64,000 bases of DNA from DATLZU01 sp051293835 (GCA_051293835.1 JBPKMA010000013.1:1-64000), one strand, 5' to 3'; positions 8,880-17,553 are shown, numbered from the stretch's first letter. Translations and numbers: made by a program. Notes: generated from the sequence alone by a model not told the origin.

Positions 8880-10277
8880 ATGTTCCGGCCAGCTCCAGAA
8901 ACCGCGCTGTTCCGCGGAGTCCCGTTCCGTCTGATCGCGTCCGTCCTCATCATTTTAGCGCTCGCCGTTTCGGTCATCCTGCTCTTCAGTCTGGAGCATG
9001 AAAAGCTCCTTCTGCGCGGACTCACGGAAGGCAAATCCGTTCCCACTGAGCTCTTTCCTGCGCTTTGGCAGTCGCGCCGCGACCTGATCGGGGTGACCGT
9101 CCTCTTGTTCCTGGTCAGCGCGATCGGGATCGCCGCCGTGATCACGTTCCAGCACTATCACAGTACCCGGCGAACCCTTGAAGAGGTGAAAGGCCTGGCA
9201 CGGAATATCTTGCAAAGCATCCCGACTGGGGTGCTCACGGTGAACCGCGAGGGAGTCATCACGGCCGTTAACCCAACCGCCGAAGCGGTGTTGAAGCGTT
9301 CTTCGTCTGGCTTGCTCGGCAATTCCTACGCGTCCGTCTTTGCCGAAGGCGAGACGATCCGTACGGTGCTCGACGGGGCGTTGCGGAACCACCGGTACGT
9401 GAGTCAACAGGATTTGCTATATGAGCGGGGTGATGGGCTGGCTCGGACCATCCGCGTCAGCACGGCGGAATTGACCGGGGACGACGGCCGACCCGCCGGT
9501 GTCATTCTACAAGCCCAGGACGTCACCGAGTGGCTGGCGCTGGAACGACGCGTCCGCGTTGCCGAAAAGCTCACGGCCTTGCATACCTTGTCGGCTGGGC
9601 TGGCGCACGAGTTGCGGAATCCGCTCAGTGCGATGGATTTGAACCTGCATCTGCTAGAAGAGGAACTGAAGGACAACGCGGCGTTGGGTCCGCAGGCCGC
9701 GCATTATTTGCACGTGCTCAACGCGGAATGCCGGCGGTTGTCTGCGATCCTGGACAACTTTATGAAATTCGCCCGACCCGGAGCCTCTAGCCTCCGTGAA
9801 GTGGATGTGAGGAACCTGATCGCGCACATTTTGACGCTCATGCAGTTCGATGCGGAGGAGCGCAAGATCCGCGTCGAGCAGGTCATTGAAGAGGGCTTGC
9901 CACCTGTGCTGGGCGATGAGGCGCAGATCAGCCAAGTCCTGGTGAATGTCGTGATCAACGCCTTTCATGCCATGCCGGAAGGCGGGGTCTGCCGGGTCAG
10001 TGCCCTCCGGCGCGAGGTAGATGGGAAACCGTGGGTGGAGATCTCTGTCAGGGACACGGGAGTGGGGATTAAGAAGGAAGAGTTGGCGCGGCTGTTCGAA
10101 CCGTTCTATACCACGAAACCGACCGGAAGCGGACTCGGTCTGGCGATCGCCTATCGGATTGTCCAAGACCATGCTGGCACGATCGAAGTCGCCAGCGAAC
10201 CGGGAAACGGTGCAACGGTCGTGATGAAGTTTCCGGCGGCTGTGGGCCAGCCTCAGGCGGTGACAGCGGGATCATGA
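8880..10277 (+). CDS. Membrane PAS histidine kinase (NtrB/ZraS-like)
   Basis: 465 residues. Two membrane segments (about 15-38 and 66-90) enclose a short periplasmic loop. A PAS domain follows (about 105-220), then HisKA with His243 (HELRNP) and HATPase motifs NVVINAFHAMP, DTGVGI, EPFYTTK and GSGLGLA. It would sense an envelope or PAS-bound signal and phosphorylate the regulator encoded next, whose ATG overlaps this stop in the 4-bp ATGA arrangement. Confidence 0.92.
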   Translation: MFRPAPETALFRGVPFRLIASVLIILALAVSVILLFSLEHEKLLLRGLTEGKSVPTELFPALWQSRRDLIGVTVLLFLVSAIGIAAVITFQHYHSTRRTLEEVKGLARNILQSIPTGVLTVNREGVITAVNPTAEAVLKRSSSGLLGNSYASVFAEGETIRTVLDGALRNHRYVSQQDLLYERGDGLARTIRVSTAELTGDDGRPAGVILQAQDVTEWLALERRVRVAEKLTALHTLSAGLAHELRNPLSAMDLNLHLLEEELKDNAALGPQAAHYLHVLNAECRRLSAILDNFMKFARPGASSLREVDVRNLIAHILTLMQFDAEERKIRVEQVIEEGLPPVLGDEAQISQVLVNVVINAFHAMPEGGVCRVSALRREVDGKPWVEISVRDTGVGIKKEELARLFEPFYTTKPTGSGLGLAIAYRIVQDHAGTIEVASEPGNGATVVMKFPAAVGQPQAVTAGS

Positions 10278-11632
10278 AGCCGATAGCCGACATCCTCGTC
10301 GTGGACGACGAGGTCAATATTCGGAACGCCCTGGTGACCATGCTGGAAAAAAAGGGGCACCGCGTCTGCGGGGTCGGGGCCGGGGAAGAAGCGCTCGCGC
10401 ATCTGGAGGCAGGCAGGGCGGATCTGGTGATCACCGATCTGAAGATGCCGGGAATCGGGGGCATGGAGTTCCTGCGCCGTCTGAAAAGCGCGTGGCCGGA
10501 TACGGAAGTCGTCGTGATGACCGCCTACGGCTCCATCGATACCGCCGTCGAGGCGATGCGGCTGGGCGCCTATGACTATTTGACCAAGCCCATCGATCGC
10601 GAACGCTTTCCGGTGGTGGTGGAGAAGGCGCTCGAACGCCACTTTCTAGCGGCTGAAAACCAACGGCTCCGGGATCGCCTGGAGGCGCGGACTCGCTTCG
10701 AGCAGATGATCGGTGCGAGCGAACCCATGCAGCGCGTGTACGAATTGGTCGATCTGGTGGCGGGAAGCGACGTGACCGTTTTGCTCACCGGGGAAAGCGG
10801 AACCGGCAAGGAACTCGTCGCCCGGGCGATCCATCACAAGAGCGCGCGGACAGACAAGCCCTTTATCACGTTGAACTGCGGAGCCCTGCCGGAGAACCTG
10901 TTCGAAAGTGAGCTGTTCGGCTATGAAAAAGGGGCCTTCACGGGGGCGATAACCACGAAGATGGGCCGCTTTGAGTTGGCCGACGGGGGTACGCTGCTGC
11001 TCGATGAGGTGGGCGAGTTGTCCCTGAAGTCTCAGGTTGACTTTCTGCGGGTGCTAGAGACCAAGGAATTCCGCCGTCTCGGCGGGACCAAGCTGATCAA
11101 GGTGGACACGCGGATCATCGCCGCGACCAACCGGAATCTGGAGGAAGCGGTTAAGCGAGGTGAGTTCCGAGAAGACCTCTATTATCGACTGAATGTGGTG
11201 CCCATCACGCTTCCGCCCCTGCGTGAACGGGCGGATGACATTCCGCTGTTGATCGAACACTTTCTCCGGGAATTTGCTGCGCGGCACAACCGGGAACCCA
11301 AAGAGGTATCGCGCGAGGCGATGCGATTGCTGCGGCTGTACGCGTGGCCAGGGAATATCCGGCAGCTGCGCAACCTCGTCGAACGGTTGGTTGTCACGGT
11401 GCGTGAAAAAACTATTCAGCCCCAGCATCTGCCGGAAGACATTCAAGCGAGCAAAGAAGACGTCCGGACCATGGTGATCACGTTGGGTAGCTCGCTCGAG
11501 CAGATCGAGCGGGAAGTGATCCGACGCACCTTGGCCGAGGTGACGAATCACCGGGAAAAGGCGGCGAAGCTGCTGGGGATCAGCCTCCGCGCGCTGCAAT
11601 ACAAGATCAAGGAATACGGGATACGCGACTGA
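10274..11632 (+). CDS. NtrC/ZraR-like sigma-54 response regulator
   Basis: 452 residues: receiver (Asp55 in LVITDLKMPG), AAA+ domain with GESGTGKE, intact GAFTGA and Walker B GGTLLLDE, and a C-terminal Fis-type HTH (NHREKAAKLLGISLRALQYK). It is translationally coupled to the membrane kinase by ATGA overlap. The usual output of such pairs is a sigma-54 promoter. The next gene is an alanine-rich lipoprotein 240 bp downstream, a possible target, but no -24/-12 element was recognised there. Confidence 0.93.
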   Translation: MKPIADILVVDDEVNIRNALVTMLEKKGHRVCGVGAGEEALAHLEAGRADLVITDLKMPGIGGMEFLRRLKSAWPDTEVVVMTAYGSIDTAVEAMRLGAYDYLTKPIDRERFPVVVEKALERHFLAAENQRLRDRLEARTRFEQMIGASEPMQRVYELVDLVAGSDVTVLLTGESGTGKELVARAIHHKSARTDKPFITLNCGALPENLFESELFGYEKGAFTGAITTKMGRFELADGGTLLLDEVGELSLKSQVDFLRVLETKEFRRLGGTKLIKVDTRIIAATNRNLEEAVKRGEFREDLYYRLNVVPITLPPLRERADDIPLLIEHFLREFAARHNREPKEVSREAMRLLRLYAWPGNIRQLRNLVERLVVTVREKTIQPQHLPEDIQASKEDVRTMVITLGSSLEQIEREVIRRTLAEVTNHREKAAKLLGISLRALQYKIKEYGIRD

Positions 11633-11871
11633 TCGTTCCCACTGTCCATCCTAACAATTCCCACAACGATCTCTTCGCCCTCGCCTGCATCTCTGCAATT
11701 CTTGCATGGCCCGGGGTGTGACGAAGCAAACCGTTCCCTCGGTCTCCCGTGTTCATAGCGTAAGCCTTCGATCTTCATTGAAGTGCTCAGCAGACGCAGC
11801 CACGGCATTCCGCCTGCAATAATAGGCGAGAGAGGCCGGATGCCGAGGGCGAGCGAAAGGAGGGCATGTGT

Positions 11872-12504
11872 ATGAAACGATCCGGTTTCCGCTCGAGTGT
11901 TGCGGGCGTCATCGGAGGTGTGTCGATGGTCCTGCTGGCCGCCTGTGCGCAACCGCCTACCGAGCGTCTGGAGGCGGCGCAGAAAGCTGTGGAAGCGGCA
12001 CGCTCTGCCGGGGCCCCTGAGTATGCGAAGGAAGACTTCGCAAAGCTTGAACAGGAATTCGCTCTGGCGAAGGAGGAGTTGGCGAAGCAAGAGAAGACCA
12101 TGGCGATTTTCAGGTCCTACGCCGACGCCGATCGGATGCTGACCCGCGTAGCCGAGGAAGGCAGACAAGTGGAGACCAAAGCCGCTGCTAACAAGGAAGC
12201 CGCGAAGGCGGCTGCACTGGCGATGGAGAAGGAGGCGCAACAAGCCGTGACGACGGCTAAGGAGTTGATGGCGAAGGCGCCGGTCGGAAAGGACCGGGCT
12301 GCGGTGGAGGCCATCAAACAGGACCTGAGTGGCTTGGAGGAGGACCTTGGCGCGGTACACCAGCTCATTGAGAAAGGCGACTACGCAGGCGCGGAAGCCA
12401 AGGCCAAATCGCTCAAAGACCAGGGAGCTGCGGTCTCCACTGAGATCCAGCAAGCCATTGAGAAGGTGAAGAGCGGGAAAACGGTCGCGAGTCGGAAGGG
12501 CTAG
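11872..12504 (+). CDS. Coiled-coil lipoprotein (DUF4398-like)
   Basis: About 210 residues. The signal peptide ends in the lipobox LLAAC, so the mature protein is lipid-anchored at Cys. The rest is helical and rich in Ala, Lys and Glu, with heptad-like repeats as in DUF4398 envelope lipoproteins. A structural or stress-related role at the outer membrane or peptidoglycan is likely (inference). The second of two nearby ATGs is used because AAAGGAGGG at 11856-11863 is correctly spaced only for it. Confidence 0.75.
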   Translation: MKRSGFRSSVAGVIGGVSMVLLAACAQPPTERLEAAQKAVEAARSAGAPEYAKEDFAKLEQEFALAKEELAKQEKTMAIFRSYADADRMLTRVAEEGRQVETKAAANKEAAKAAALAMEKEAQQAVTTAKELMAKAPVGKDRAAVEAIKQDLSGLEEDLGAVHQLIEKGDYAGAEAKAKSLKDQGAAVSTEIQQAIEKVKSGKTVASRKG

Positions 12505-12566
12505 TTCATCCGTCGCCTCTCCCGGCTGTTTGCTATTTGCTGCGGGCTGTTTTCAACGAAAAAACC

Positions 12567-12784
12567 ATGAGGCTGGATGAATCGTCTGCCGCGGCTCGTT
12601 ATGTGAAGCCGGTTCGATGTCCCCGGTGCCGGCGACTCGTGCCGGTATTGATGTTCGATTCGGAGAAGATCGCATGGTCTGCCATCGCTGTCATGAACAA
12701 CTTATGGACTCGCGCAGAAAGGCTATGGGATGGGTTCGACACCTTCCTCCGACGGGCCCGCTGCCGAGAGCGGAATGCGGATGA
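12567..12784 (+). pseudogene. Two-CxxC small protein gene with an internal frameshift
   Basis: From ATG 12567 the frame reads to a CPRC motif (12618-12629) and VLMFDSE, the same layout as the proteins at 7436 and 8597. The second motif CHRC (12680-12691) is in another frame, which continues HEQLMDSRRKAMG and stops at 12784. That stop overlaps the ATG of the next gene in the ATGA style, so the second frame is the original one. A one-base indel between about 12655 and 12673 would join them. It may be a true mutation or a sequencing error. Confidence 0.6.
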
Positions 12785-12942
12785 TCCCGCATGTCAGGCT
12801 CACGCTTTTTGAAGTGGTGTTGCTGGCAGGCGCAGCCGTCGCCACCCTGGCCTATGTGGTTTCCGAATCCACCCTTACGGTGACGATCGTCTCGGTGGCT
12901 GTCCTTGCTGTCGTCGCCTTATTCCGTGACACCCTCCGCTGA
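12781..12942 (+). CDS. Tiny membrane protein 1
   Basis: 53 residues with two hydrophobic segments (FEVVLLAGAAVATLAYVV and TVTIVSVAVLAVVALF) and a charged FRDTLR end. The ATG overlaps the stop of the preceding two-CxxC frame by ATGA. It resembles the protein at 13074-13253, which ends YAVLRDVRHL. The longer frame starting at 12730 is rejected because of this coupling. Function unknown. Confidence 0.55.
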   Translation: MIPHVRLTLFEVVLLAGAAVATLAYVVSESTLTVTIVSVAVLAVVALFRDTLR

Positions 12943-13073
12943 TGGGCGTGGCGGCACCGGTCTATTTGAGAAGCCTCGCAGCGAGCCACCGGAAGGAGGA
13001 CAAGGGCACAAGAGGCGATGGCGGTCAATGGTGACCGGCAATCGCCATGCGATCTGATCGGGAGGCACACGTG

Positions 13074-13253
13074 GTGAGAAAAAACACAAGGAATCGCGAA
13101 ACACAGGCGGGAATGCTGGAGATCGTCTGCGCGCTGATTGCGGTCGCGGCCGTGGCCGCCAGTGTGGTCTGGGGGATCCAGCTCAATCTTCTCATCGTGT
13201 TGGTCATGCTGGTCGCCATGTACGCCGTGCTCCGCGATGTCCGACACCTCTAG
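13074..13253 (+). CDS. Tiny membrane protein 2
   Basis: 59 residues: short basic N-terminus (VRKNTRNRETQ) and two hydrophobic stretches (IVCALIAVAAVAASVVWG and LLIVLVMLVAMYAVL) ending RDVRHL. Its shape and C-terminus match the protein at 12781-12942, suggesting an old duplication. GTG 13074 is placed 8 nt after GGAGG (13061-13065). GTG 13071 is also possible. Function unknown. Confidence 0.55.
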   Translation: MRKNTRNRETQAGMLEIVCALIAVAAVAASVVWGIQLNLLIVLVMLVAMYAVLRDVRHL

Positions 13254-13566
13254 CGTTTGAAACAGCAGGCTCGCGAGAACGATGCTGCGACGGACCGCTT
13301 GCGCGCCGTGGAGAATCCCGCCAGGGTGCAGTTTCTGCAGGGGCGAAGGGAGCAAGCGGCGCCAGCGGAACGATCCGCCCCGCCAGTCTCGCCTAACCCT
13401 CGATAGTTCTTGGTGTGTCCACGTAACTCTGCCCACCAATCTTCGTGGCACCGACTTTGCTGAATCGAATGATCCCTTGGAGAAGCGTCCATAGGACGAC
13501 AAGAGAGCGAAGACGCCAATCAGCAGCGAACCGCCTGTGAGCGACGTGACGAAAAAGGATACTGAG
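13254..13566. other. 313-bp non-coding stretch before the CODH/OFOR-like cluster
   Basis: No convincing gene or clear hairpin was seen. It is the likely leader and promoter region for the cluster that starts at 13567, but no promoter element could be assigned. Confidence 0.4.
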
Positions 13567-14244
13567 ATGAAGAAGCATGCCGATCGGATCATCGATGTTG
13601 GCCCGGCCGGGTTTCAACCACCGTCGGCGATGGAGATGGGGGTGACGATTCCTGATCCGGGATTTGGACTGCTCTATGGCCGACATGTGCCGGACGACGA
13701 GGTGATCGCGGAGGCCGCACGGCAGCTTTTCACGCGCAAGAATCCGACGATCTTCCCCGGTCCCCTCTATCTGTGGGCGTGGCATCCCGACTGGATGGCC
13801 AAAGGGCAGGCGCTCTTGCGACTGGCCGCCGAAATTCCCGTCGTCATGATCATTCCGATGCCCGACTACCGCGCGAGGTATCCGAAAATCGATCCGGAAG
13901 AAGCCATCAACCCCAATCATCCTAACCTAACGATCTGGGGGAACAAGATTGAAGTGGCGTTGTTCATTGGGATCCACTGCCATTATGCCAACTTAGCGCT
14001 GCGGATGGTGCGGGCGGGAACCAACTGCCTCACCATCGCCTTTTGCCACGATATCCACGAGGATGCCATGGTGAGCTTGCAGGATTTGGACGTTGCGAAG
14101 ATGGACCATGTCATCGCCATCTTCCGCAAGGTCCGCGAAGAACTGAGGATCGCCATGCCGAAAGACGGGAAAACGGTCCAGCTCACCGGGGCGCAGATCC
14201 GAGCCAACCAAGGCGTCGCGCGGGTCAACCCGCTGGTGGCGTAG
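13567..14244 (+). CDS. CODH beta/ACS epsilon-like protein 1
   Basis: 225 residues resembling the CO dehydrogenase beta/acetyl-CoA synthase epsilon family (CdhB type), which has an NAD/FAD-binding-like Rossmann fold and no metal cluster. Recognisable parts are NPTIFPGPLYLWAW, a YPKIDPEEAINPNHPNLTIW block, ALFIGIHCHYANL and TNCLTIAF. In five-subunit 2-oxoacid:ferredoxin oxidoreductases of chemolithoautotrophs an extra 23-kDa epsilon subunit exists, and this could be its equivalent (inference). ATG 13567 follows AAAGGA with correct spacing. A GTG 30 nt upstream lacks a site. A paralogue lies at 16778. Confidence 0.65.
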   Translation: MKKHADRIIDVGPAGFQPPSAMEMGVTIPDPGFGLLYGRHVPDDEVIAEAARQLFTRKNPTIFPGPLYLWAWHPDWMAKGQALLRLAAEIPVVMIIPMPDYRARYPKIDPEEAINPNHPNLTIWGNKIEVALFIGIHCHYANLALRMVRAGTNCLTIAFCHDIHEDAMVSLQDLDVAKMDHVIAIFRKVREELRIAMPKDGKTVQLTGAQIRANQGVARVNPLVA

Positions 14245-14286
14245 GAACTGCGGAGATCGGTCGGCCGGATACAGCAGGAGTGCGGA

Positions 14287-14607
14287 ATGGACGTGATGGG
14301 AGCGCGAGGAATAGAGGCGTCGCAAGCGCCGCTCTCGCGGGAGGCGGATCACCACGAGGAGCAATCGGTGACGGCCGGAGAACGGCGCATCCGACTTCGT
14401 CGATCGCAAGATGCGGTCGCGGTCTGTCCGGCCGATCTCACGACCCGCTGTGAGCTGGCGAGCTTGTTGGAAGAACTCGGTCAACCGGAGGAAGCGCTCT
14501 TTAACTGGAAGGTAATCCTGGCTTGCAACCCGAACCATCTCGAAGCCTGGGAAGGCGTCGCGCGGTGTAGGGAAAAGCTAGCGCGGGGGCTTCCGCGTAC
14601 GTGTTGA
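14287..14607 (+). CDS. Small TPR-like protein
   Basis: 106 residues. The N-terminal 50 are charged and probably disordered. Residues 52-100 form a TPR-like helical pair (RCELASLLEELGQPEEALFNW, then LACNPNHLEAWEGVARCREK). ATG start with CAGGAG 8 nt upstream. It lies between the first CdhB-like gene and the OFOR-like gene, so it may be an assembly partner of that module (inference). Confidence 0.55.
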   Translation: MDVMGARGIEASQAPLSREADHHEEQSVTAGERRIRLRRSQDAVAVCPADLTTRCELASLLEELGQPEEALFNWKVILACNPNHLEAWEGVARCREKLARGLPRTC

Positions 14608-14918
14608 AAATGAAAGCGGGGGCGGCGATGCCGACGACCTGGAGGGGTCATGCCAGCGTATCACCCCGGACGCTCATCGCCAGGGGAATCCCGCGTGCTA
14701 CCCTGGCCGATATCCGGTCGGTGAATTCGTGGAGTTGACCTAATCAAAGCAACCATCATGGGATGGAAGCGGAGTCGATCGACGTCCGGCCAGAACCGAC
14801 AGGGGGCAGCGAAACCCGTTCGGTATAGACCGTGAACGGGCCAGGTTCGGCCTTTGTGGTGACGTGAACCGCTGCGGTGGTCGTCTGATCACGTACGGAG
14901 AAAAAGGAGAGGAGGAGC
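14608..14918. other. 311-bp non-coding stretch
   Basis: No gene-like frame with a ribosome site was found on either strand and no strong inverted repeat was noticed. Confidence 0.4.
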
Positions 14919-14999
14919 ATGGCGGCGAAAAGAAAGGCGACCGCACAGAAAGCCGTGAAGAAAATTTCGGCGGGAAAGAGGAAGAAAAAAAGCAAATAG
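14919..14999 (+). CDS. 26-residue lysine-rich microprotein
   Basis: ATG 14919 to TAG 14999 encodes a peptide with 11 Lys and 3 Arg (begins MAAKRKATAQKAVKK, ends GKRKKKSK). A strong AAGGAGAGGAGGA precedes it with good spacing, which is the main support. The composition resembles histone-H1-like tails, suggesting nucleic-acid binding (inference). It is the first small frame before the OFOR-like gene. Confidence 0.45.
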   Translation: MAAKRKATAQKAVKKISAGKRKKKSK

Positions 15000-15020
15000 C
15001 ACCGAAAGCCTTCAGGCGAT

Positions 15021-15269
15021 ATGGCCATGGACATGCTCATTGTCCAGCTTCCAAGGGGACGCACAGCAGTAGTGCAATGGGACGCAGAGACTGGCCGGGT
15101 CACGACGAATCATCCGGGGCTGCGCGTGACGATGTTGAGAAACGGCGTTAGGGATCTGAGCGGGAAACTCGTGCTTCCACATGCGGGGCGGGAATTCTTG
15201 TCGGCGCTCTATGACGCGCTGTTCCTGAACGGCTATCAGGTGCGGTGGTGCCAGACCGTGGGGGGCTGA
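15021..15269 (+). CDS. Hypothetical 82-residue protein
   Basis: Soluble small protein with alternating beta-type segments (MLIVQLPRGRTAVVQW, GLRVTMLRNGVRDLSGK) and one Cys near the C-terminus. ATG 15021 or 15027 could start it and the ribosome site is weak. No family recognised. It lies 46 bp before the OFOR-like gene in the same orientation and probably belongs to that transcript. Confidence 0.5.
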   Translation: MAMDMLIVQLPRGRTAVVQWDAETGRVTTNHPGLRVTMLRNGVRDLSGKLVLPHAGREFLSALYDALFLNGYQVRWCQTVGG

Positions 15270-15315
15270 CTGCTTGGCGGCATTACCGGAATAGGAGATC
15301 GCAGGAGGTGGTGCC

Positions 15316-16746
15316 GTGCCCCCTTTCACGGCTTGGCTGCCCGCGCGGTGGGACCGTGAATCCGATCTTGTTCTAACTCTCGTGGGAAAAGGTGTCACAG
15401 GACTGAGAGACGGCATCTCCGCGCTTGAGCAGGCTTTGGTGGGGGAAGGGTTCGACGTGATGGCGCAGAAAGGGCGGGCGGACGGGCGGGGGATACGCTC
15501 GACCATCCGCCTGCGGGTGTCGACGGAACCAGTCGCGTCGATGGGAGCTGGTTGCGACGTGTTGGCTTGCGTGGATGAGGGGATAGCTGAACTAGCCCCG
15601 TTCGGTCTGGTGCGCGGGAGCGTGCTGGTGTGCGATCAAGCGAACCTGGCGAAGTTGTCGCCGGCGGCGAACGAGGCGGGCGTGATCGTGTACCCCGTGC
15701 CGTTTACCGATCTCAGTTGCCAAGTCGGGAAGAGCTTCTCGGGAAAAGGGTTGATCGCCGTCGGTGTGGTGGCGCGACTTTTGGGCATTCCGCAGGAAAC
15801 CGTGTGCAGTCGGGTGACCGTCGACTCCCGCCGCCGGTATGTGGACGCCGGGTTCAGGTACGCGGAGGAGCATCTCCCCAAACGGGATGTCTTCGCTCTC
15901 GAGCCACCCCCAGCAGTCTTGCCCCGGGTGATGCTCGACGCCCATCAAGCGGTGCTGGTGGGGCTTGGGGTGTCGGAGTGCGAATGTGGACAGGCCTGTA
16001 TATCGGGATGCAAGCAGAGGCCGGTCGAGTGGGTTGCCAAGCACGTGAGCGAGGCGCGGCAGGTGGTCTCTTCTCTCAAGCACTGGAGATTCCCCGGAGT
16101 GACCGTGTATCGCGGCCTGGAGGGACGAATGACGGTGATGGTGGGCGCCGATCCGACCGAAGCCCTTGCGGATGCCGTGGGTCCAGGCCCGGTTGTCCTT
16201 GTCGCAGCCGATTTCATCGATGCAGTCCGGTTGATGGGAATCGGTCGGCGCCTTGCCCTGGACCGGGATCTGGAAGTCTGGGTCGCAGTCGACGAGATGC
16301 TGGCGGGCCGGGTGCAGAGCGTGCCTGTGCACACGCTTGAGCAGGTGGCGCAGCGGTTGCGGCAGGCGCGCCACAAAGGGATAGCCGACGAGCCCGTACA
16401 GTGGCCGCTGCGCGTGGAGCATGACGGCGTGCCTGATGCCGATGTCGGGTATGTGACCTGGGGTGCGGCGCAGGGAGTCGTCCGTGAGGGGGTGGCGCTG
16501 TGCCGGAGCTTCGGACTGGCTGCCTCCGCGCTTTATCCGAAGGTGTTAAACCCGGCGCCGGTCGACGACATCCGATCCTTCGCCGCATCGGTCGGGCGCC
16601 TGGTCGTGGTGGAGCCGGGACGGTCCGGACGCTACACGGACTGGGTGGCGGAGCAGACCGGGCTCACGCTGTCGACCATCGAGCCTGAGCCGGGAGCAGC
16701 CCTGACGCCGATGGATCTGTTCATGCGAGAGGGTCTTGGGGCGTAG
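15316..16746 (+). CDS. Condensed 2-oxoacid:ferredoxin oxidoreductase-like protein (gamma + alpha C-terminal part)
   Basis: 476 residues. About 15-190 match the gamma (POR) domain of OFOR enzymes: GKGVTGL near the N-terminus, ADGRGIRSTIRL and VGKSFSGKGLIAVGV. About 375-460 match the alpha-subunit domain II (VGYVTWGAAQGVVREGVALC, then a VVVEPGRSG segment). The ThDP pyrimidine-binding domain between them is much shorter than in known fused gamma-alpha subunits. It holds a four-Cys cluster C222-x-C224-x3-C228-x3-C232 that could bind Fe-S or Zn. No beta subunit with the ThDP pyrophosphate site is encoded nearby, so normal 2-oxoacid oxidation by this protein alone is unlikely. GTG start with GCAGGAGG upstream. 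Confidence 0.65.
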   Translation: MPPFTAWLPARWDRESDLVLTLVGKGVTGLRDGISALEQALVGEGFDVMAQKGRADGRGIRSTIRLRVSTEPVASMGAGCDVLACVDEGIAELAPFGLVRGSVLVCDQANLAKLSPAANEAGVIVYPVPFTDLSCQVGKSFSGKGLIAVGVVARLLGIPQETVCSRVTVDSRRRYVDAGFRYAEEHLPKRDVFALEPPPAVLPRVMLDAHQAVLVGLGVSECECGQACISGCKQRPVEWVAKHVSEARQVVSSLKHWRFPGVTVYRGLEGRMTVMVGADPTEALADAVGPGPVVLVAADFIDAVRLMGIGRRLALDRDLEVWVAVDEMLAGRVQSVPVHTLEQVAQRLRQARHKGIADEPVQWPLRVEHDGVPDADVGYVTWGAAQGVVREGVALCRSFGLAASALYPKVLNPAPVDDIRSFAASVGRLVVVEPGRSGRYTDWVAEQTGLTLSTIEPEPGAALTPMDLFMREGLGA

Positions 16747-16777
16747 GTGTGAAACGCAGGGAAAAGGAGAACGTGCC

Positions 16778-17395
16778 ATGAAGCCTTATGACATGACGAT
16801 CGGTCCGGAGGGGTATCTTCCTCCTGCGGTGGCGTCGAAGGGAGTCGTCCTCCCCTCCAAGGGGGAGGGGCTGGTGATGGGCCGGATCGTGCCGGAGCAA
16901 CAGGCAATTGAGGAGGCGGCGCGGCGGCTCCTTCCGGCCAAGAACCCTACCCTCTTTCCCGGTCCTCTGGTCCTGTGGGCCTGGAACGAACAGGCGTCCC
17001 GCGAGGCCAAGGCAGTGAAGGCGTTGGCCGAGGCGATCCCGGCCAAGATCATCCCGATGGCGGATTATCGGCCGAAATATCCTAAGATTGTCCCGGAGCG
17101 GGAAATCAATCCCAATCATCCCAATCTCACCATCTGGAAGAACAAGATCGACGTGGGTCTGTTCGTCGGAGTCCATTGCCACCAGTCCAACATTGCGTTG
17201 AAGATCATCCGAGGCGGAACCAGTTGTTTCACAATCGCGCTTTGTACATTCAATGGAGACGACGAGGCGCATCTCACGATCCGCGATTTGACGGCCGAGA
17301 CGATTCAGCGTATCATCGATGCGGTGGAGCGATTGAAACGAGCGAAGCCTCTTGCCGGGTCAGACAGGCGATTTGCCTCACTGGGACGGGCATAA
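16778..17395 (+). CDS. CODH beta/ACS epsilon-like protein 2
   Basis: 205 residues, paralogue of the protein at 13567. The shared blocks include NPTLFPGPLVLWAW, a YPKIVPEREINPNHPNLTIW block, VGVHCHQSNIALK and GTSCFTIA. It follows the OFOR-like gene by 31 bp and has AAAAGGAGAA before the ATG. The two copies flank the OFOR-like gene, which suggests a hetero-oligomer of CdhB-type Rossmann subunits around the condensed OFOR subunit (inference). Confidence 0.65.
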   Translation: MKPYDMTIGPEGYLPPAVASKGVVLPSKGEGLVMGRIVPEQQAIEEAARRLLPAKNPTLFPGPLVLWAWNEQASREAKAVKALAEAIPAKIIPMADYRPKYPKIVPEREINPNHPNLTIWKNKIDVGLFVGVHCHQSNIALKIIRGGTSCFTIALCTFNGDDEAHLTIRDLTAETIQRIIDAVERLKRAKPLAGSDRRFASLGRA

Positions 17396-17553
17396 CATAA
17401 AAAGATCAGCAAATAGCGAGGAGTTGAGCAGCAAAGAACAAGCCTTTCATCCATCCCTCAGAAGGGAAACGATGAATGAAGGGCTGGTTCCAAATGGCTG
17501 TGATCGAGACCAATGGCAAGATGACCTATGAAGCGTTGCGAGGAGGGGTGCTG

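Noticed and set aside
15316..16746. Complete pyruvate or 2-oxoglutarate:ferredoxin oxidoreductase
   Set aside because: No beta subunit and a shortened ThDP pyrimidine domain. Only gamma and alpha-C-terminal parts are recognisable.
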